Shown here: piece after piece, positions 23,908-24,355 of the stretch
How the letters are laid out: each line of letters starts with the position of its first letter
Numbering within the stretch: the stretch's first letter is position 1
DNA from: JBFGWM01 sp041588495
GTDB taxonomy: Bacteria > Pseudomonadota > Gammaproteobacteria > Pseudomonadales > JBFGWM01
DNA length: 24,355 nt
Reading direction: 5' to 3'
Assembly: GCA_041588495.1 (NCBI GenBank)
Contig: JBFGWM010000012.1
Location: forward strand, 1 to 24,355
The notes under the pieces: generated by a model
What the model saw: only the letters and a program-made list of their open reading frames with translations
Told to the model about the DNA's origin: nothing
Databases searched by the model: none
Position numbers and translations under genes: made by a program

Positions 23908-24031
23908 GACGCGTATTCCGTGTTGCTGCCGACCTCGGCAGGTTTTCGCGGGGACTATACTTGGACAGTGTAGTTGAGCGTAGCGGTCTCCACGCGGGGC
24001 CCAATTCACGCCACGACCAGGCGATTCCGAC
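23908..24031. promoter_or_regulatory. Divergent eda/zwf intergenic region with an inverted repeat
   Basis: The 124-bp gap must hold the promoters of both eda (minus) and zwf (plus). An inverted repeat ACTATAC (23954-23960) / GTGTAGT (23968-23974), six of seven bases paired with a 7-bp spacer, lies near its centre. It includes a TATAGT-like -10 on the minus strand and a TATACT on the plus strand, but neither has a good -35. A regulator binding here could control both genes; none can be named. Confidence 0.4.
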
Positions 24032-24355
24032 ATGACAACGGGCAGCGATCCGGACCTCGGCCGGGTGTGCGAGATCATCATCTTCGGCGGCACCGGCGAC
24101 CTCGCCCTGCGCAAGCTGATTCCAGCACTGTATTTCCTCGAACTGGACCGCCGCCTCCCGGAGGATACCCGCATCATCGGCGTGTCCCGCCGCGAAATGA
24201 AGAGTGACGCGTACCGGAAACTGGTGGCCGAGCGGGCGCGGGAGCACCTCCCAACCCAGGATTTCCGTGAAGACGAGTGGAAGCGCTTCCTCAAGAAATT
24301 CAGCTTTTGCCGGGTCGATGCCGAGGTGGCCGCAGACTACCGTGGGCTTTCCAAG
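24032..24355 (+). CDS. zwf: Glucose-6-phosphate 1-dehydrogenase (3' end cut by window edge)
   Basis: The frame from the ATG at 24032 is open to the right edge, giving 108 residues of a protein normally about 490-500 long. The N-terminus carries the G6PD NADP-binding signature IIIFGGTGDLALRKLIPALY (15-34) and the conserved IIGVSRREMKSDAYRKLV (48-65). The enzyme oxidises glucose-6-phosphate to 6-phosphogluconolactone, feeding the pentose phosphate and Entner-Doudoroff routes. The Shine-Dalgarno is weak. The divergent pairing with eda supports a sugar-catabolism cluster that probably continues beyond the edge. Confidence 0.95.
   Translation, partial: MTTGSDPDLGRVCEIIIFGGTGDLALRKLIPALYFLELDRRLPEDTRIIGVSRREMKSDAYRKLVAERAREHLPTQDFREDEWKRFLKKFSFCRVDAEVAADYRGLSK

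Noticed and set aside
23153..24294. Long minus-strand frames running through eda and into zwf
   Set aside because: The real Eda begins at 23907. The upstream extension is opposite zwf and its control region and has no similarity to aldolases; the other frame is out of phase with Eda.
1..24355. A novel defence, mobile or secretion system
   Set aside because: Every stretch over 300 bp except the origin gap is a well known housekeeping gene in conserved order. There is no integrase, transposase, CRISPR repeat, tRNA-associated att site or abrupt composition change that I can see.

Overview
This window is the replication-origin neighbourhood of a high-GC gammaproteobacterial chromosome. The gene order recF-dnaN-dnaA | rpmH-rnpA-yidD-yidC-mnmE | mnmG-rsmG-parA-parB | atpIBEFHAGDC | glmU-glmS is the classic layout of many gammaproteobacteria. 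An origin between dnaA and rpmH resembles Pseudomonas more than E. coli. The YidC and ATP synthase sequences read as gammaproteobacterial. The divergent eda/zwf pair adds Entner-Doudoroff / glucose-6-phosphate metabolism. My guess is a member of the Chromatiales/Ectothiorhodospiraceae or relatives, but genus cannot be fixed from sequence reading alone.

Layout. Positions 1-3288 (minus strand) hold recF (cut by the left edge), dnaN and dnaA, transcribed away from the origin. Positions 3289-3874 are a 586-bp gene-free stretch with a perfect DnaA box, several degenerate boxes and two AT-rich blocks; it is the best oriC candidate and also carries the divergent dnaA and rpmH promoters. From 3875 the plus strand encodes ribosomal protein L34, the RNase P protein, the YidD/YidC membrane insertion pair and the tRNA-modification GTPase MnmE. 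MnmG, the 16S rRNA methyltransferase RsmG and the ParA/ParB segregation pair follow. A perfect 16-bp parS palindrome for ParB lies inside recF (287-302). A near-consensus promoter after parB precedes the complete nine-gene F1Fo ATP synthase operon (12326-19385), which ends at a canonical intrinsic terminator. GlmU and GlmS then supply UDP-GlcNAc for cell-wall synthesis. The right end holds a GC-rich hairpin, a 64-residue conserved-type small protein (minus), KDPG aldolase (minus) and the first 108 codons of zwf (plus, cut by the right edge).

The genes fall into four functional groups: replication initiation and segregation (DnaA, DnaN, RecF, oriC, parS, ParA, ParB); translation and membrane biogenesis (L34, RnpA, YidD, YidC, MnmE, MnmG, RsmG); energy (ATP synthase); and sugar metabolism (GlmU, GlmS, Eda, G6PD). 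YidC is also the known insertase for the Fo c subunit encoded downstream. I found no mobile element, CRISPR array, tRNA or rRNA, and no clearly new multi-gene system. The points worth a second look are regulatory or structural: parS inside recF, the origin architecture, the promoter/DnaA-box overlap, the tight terminator-glmU junction and the small protein near the right end.
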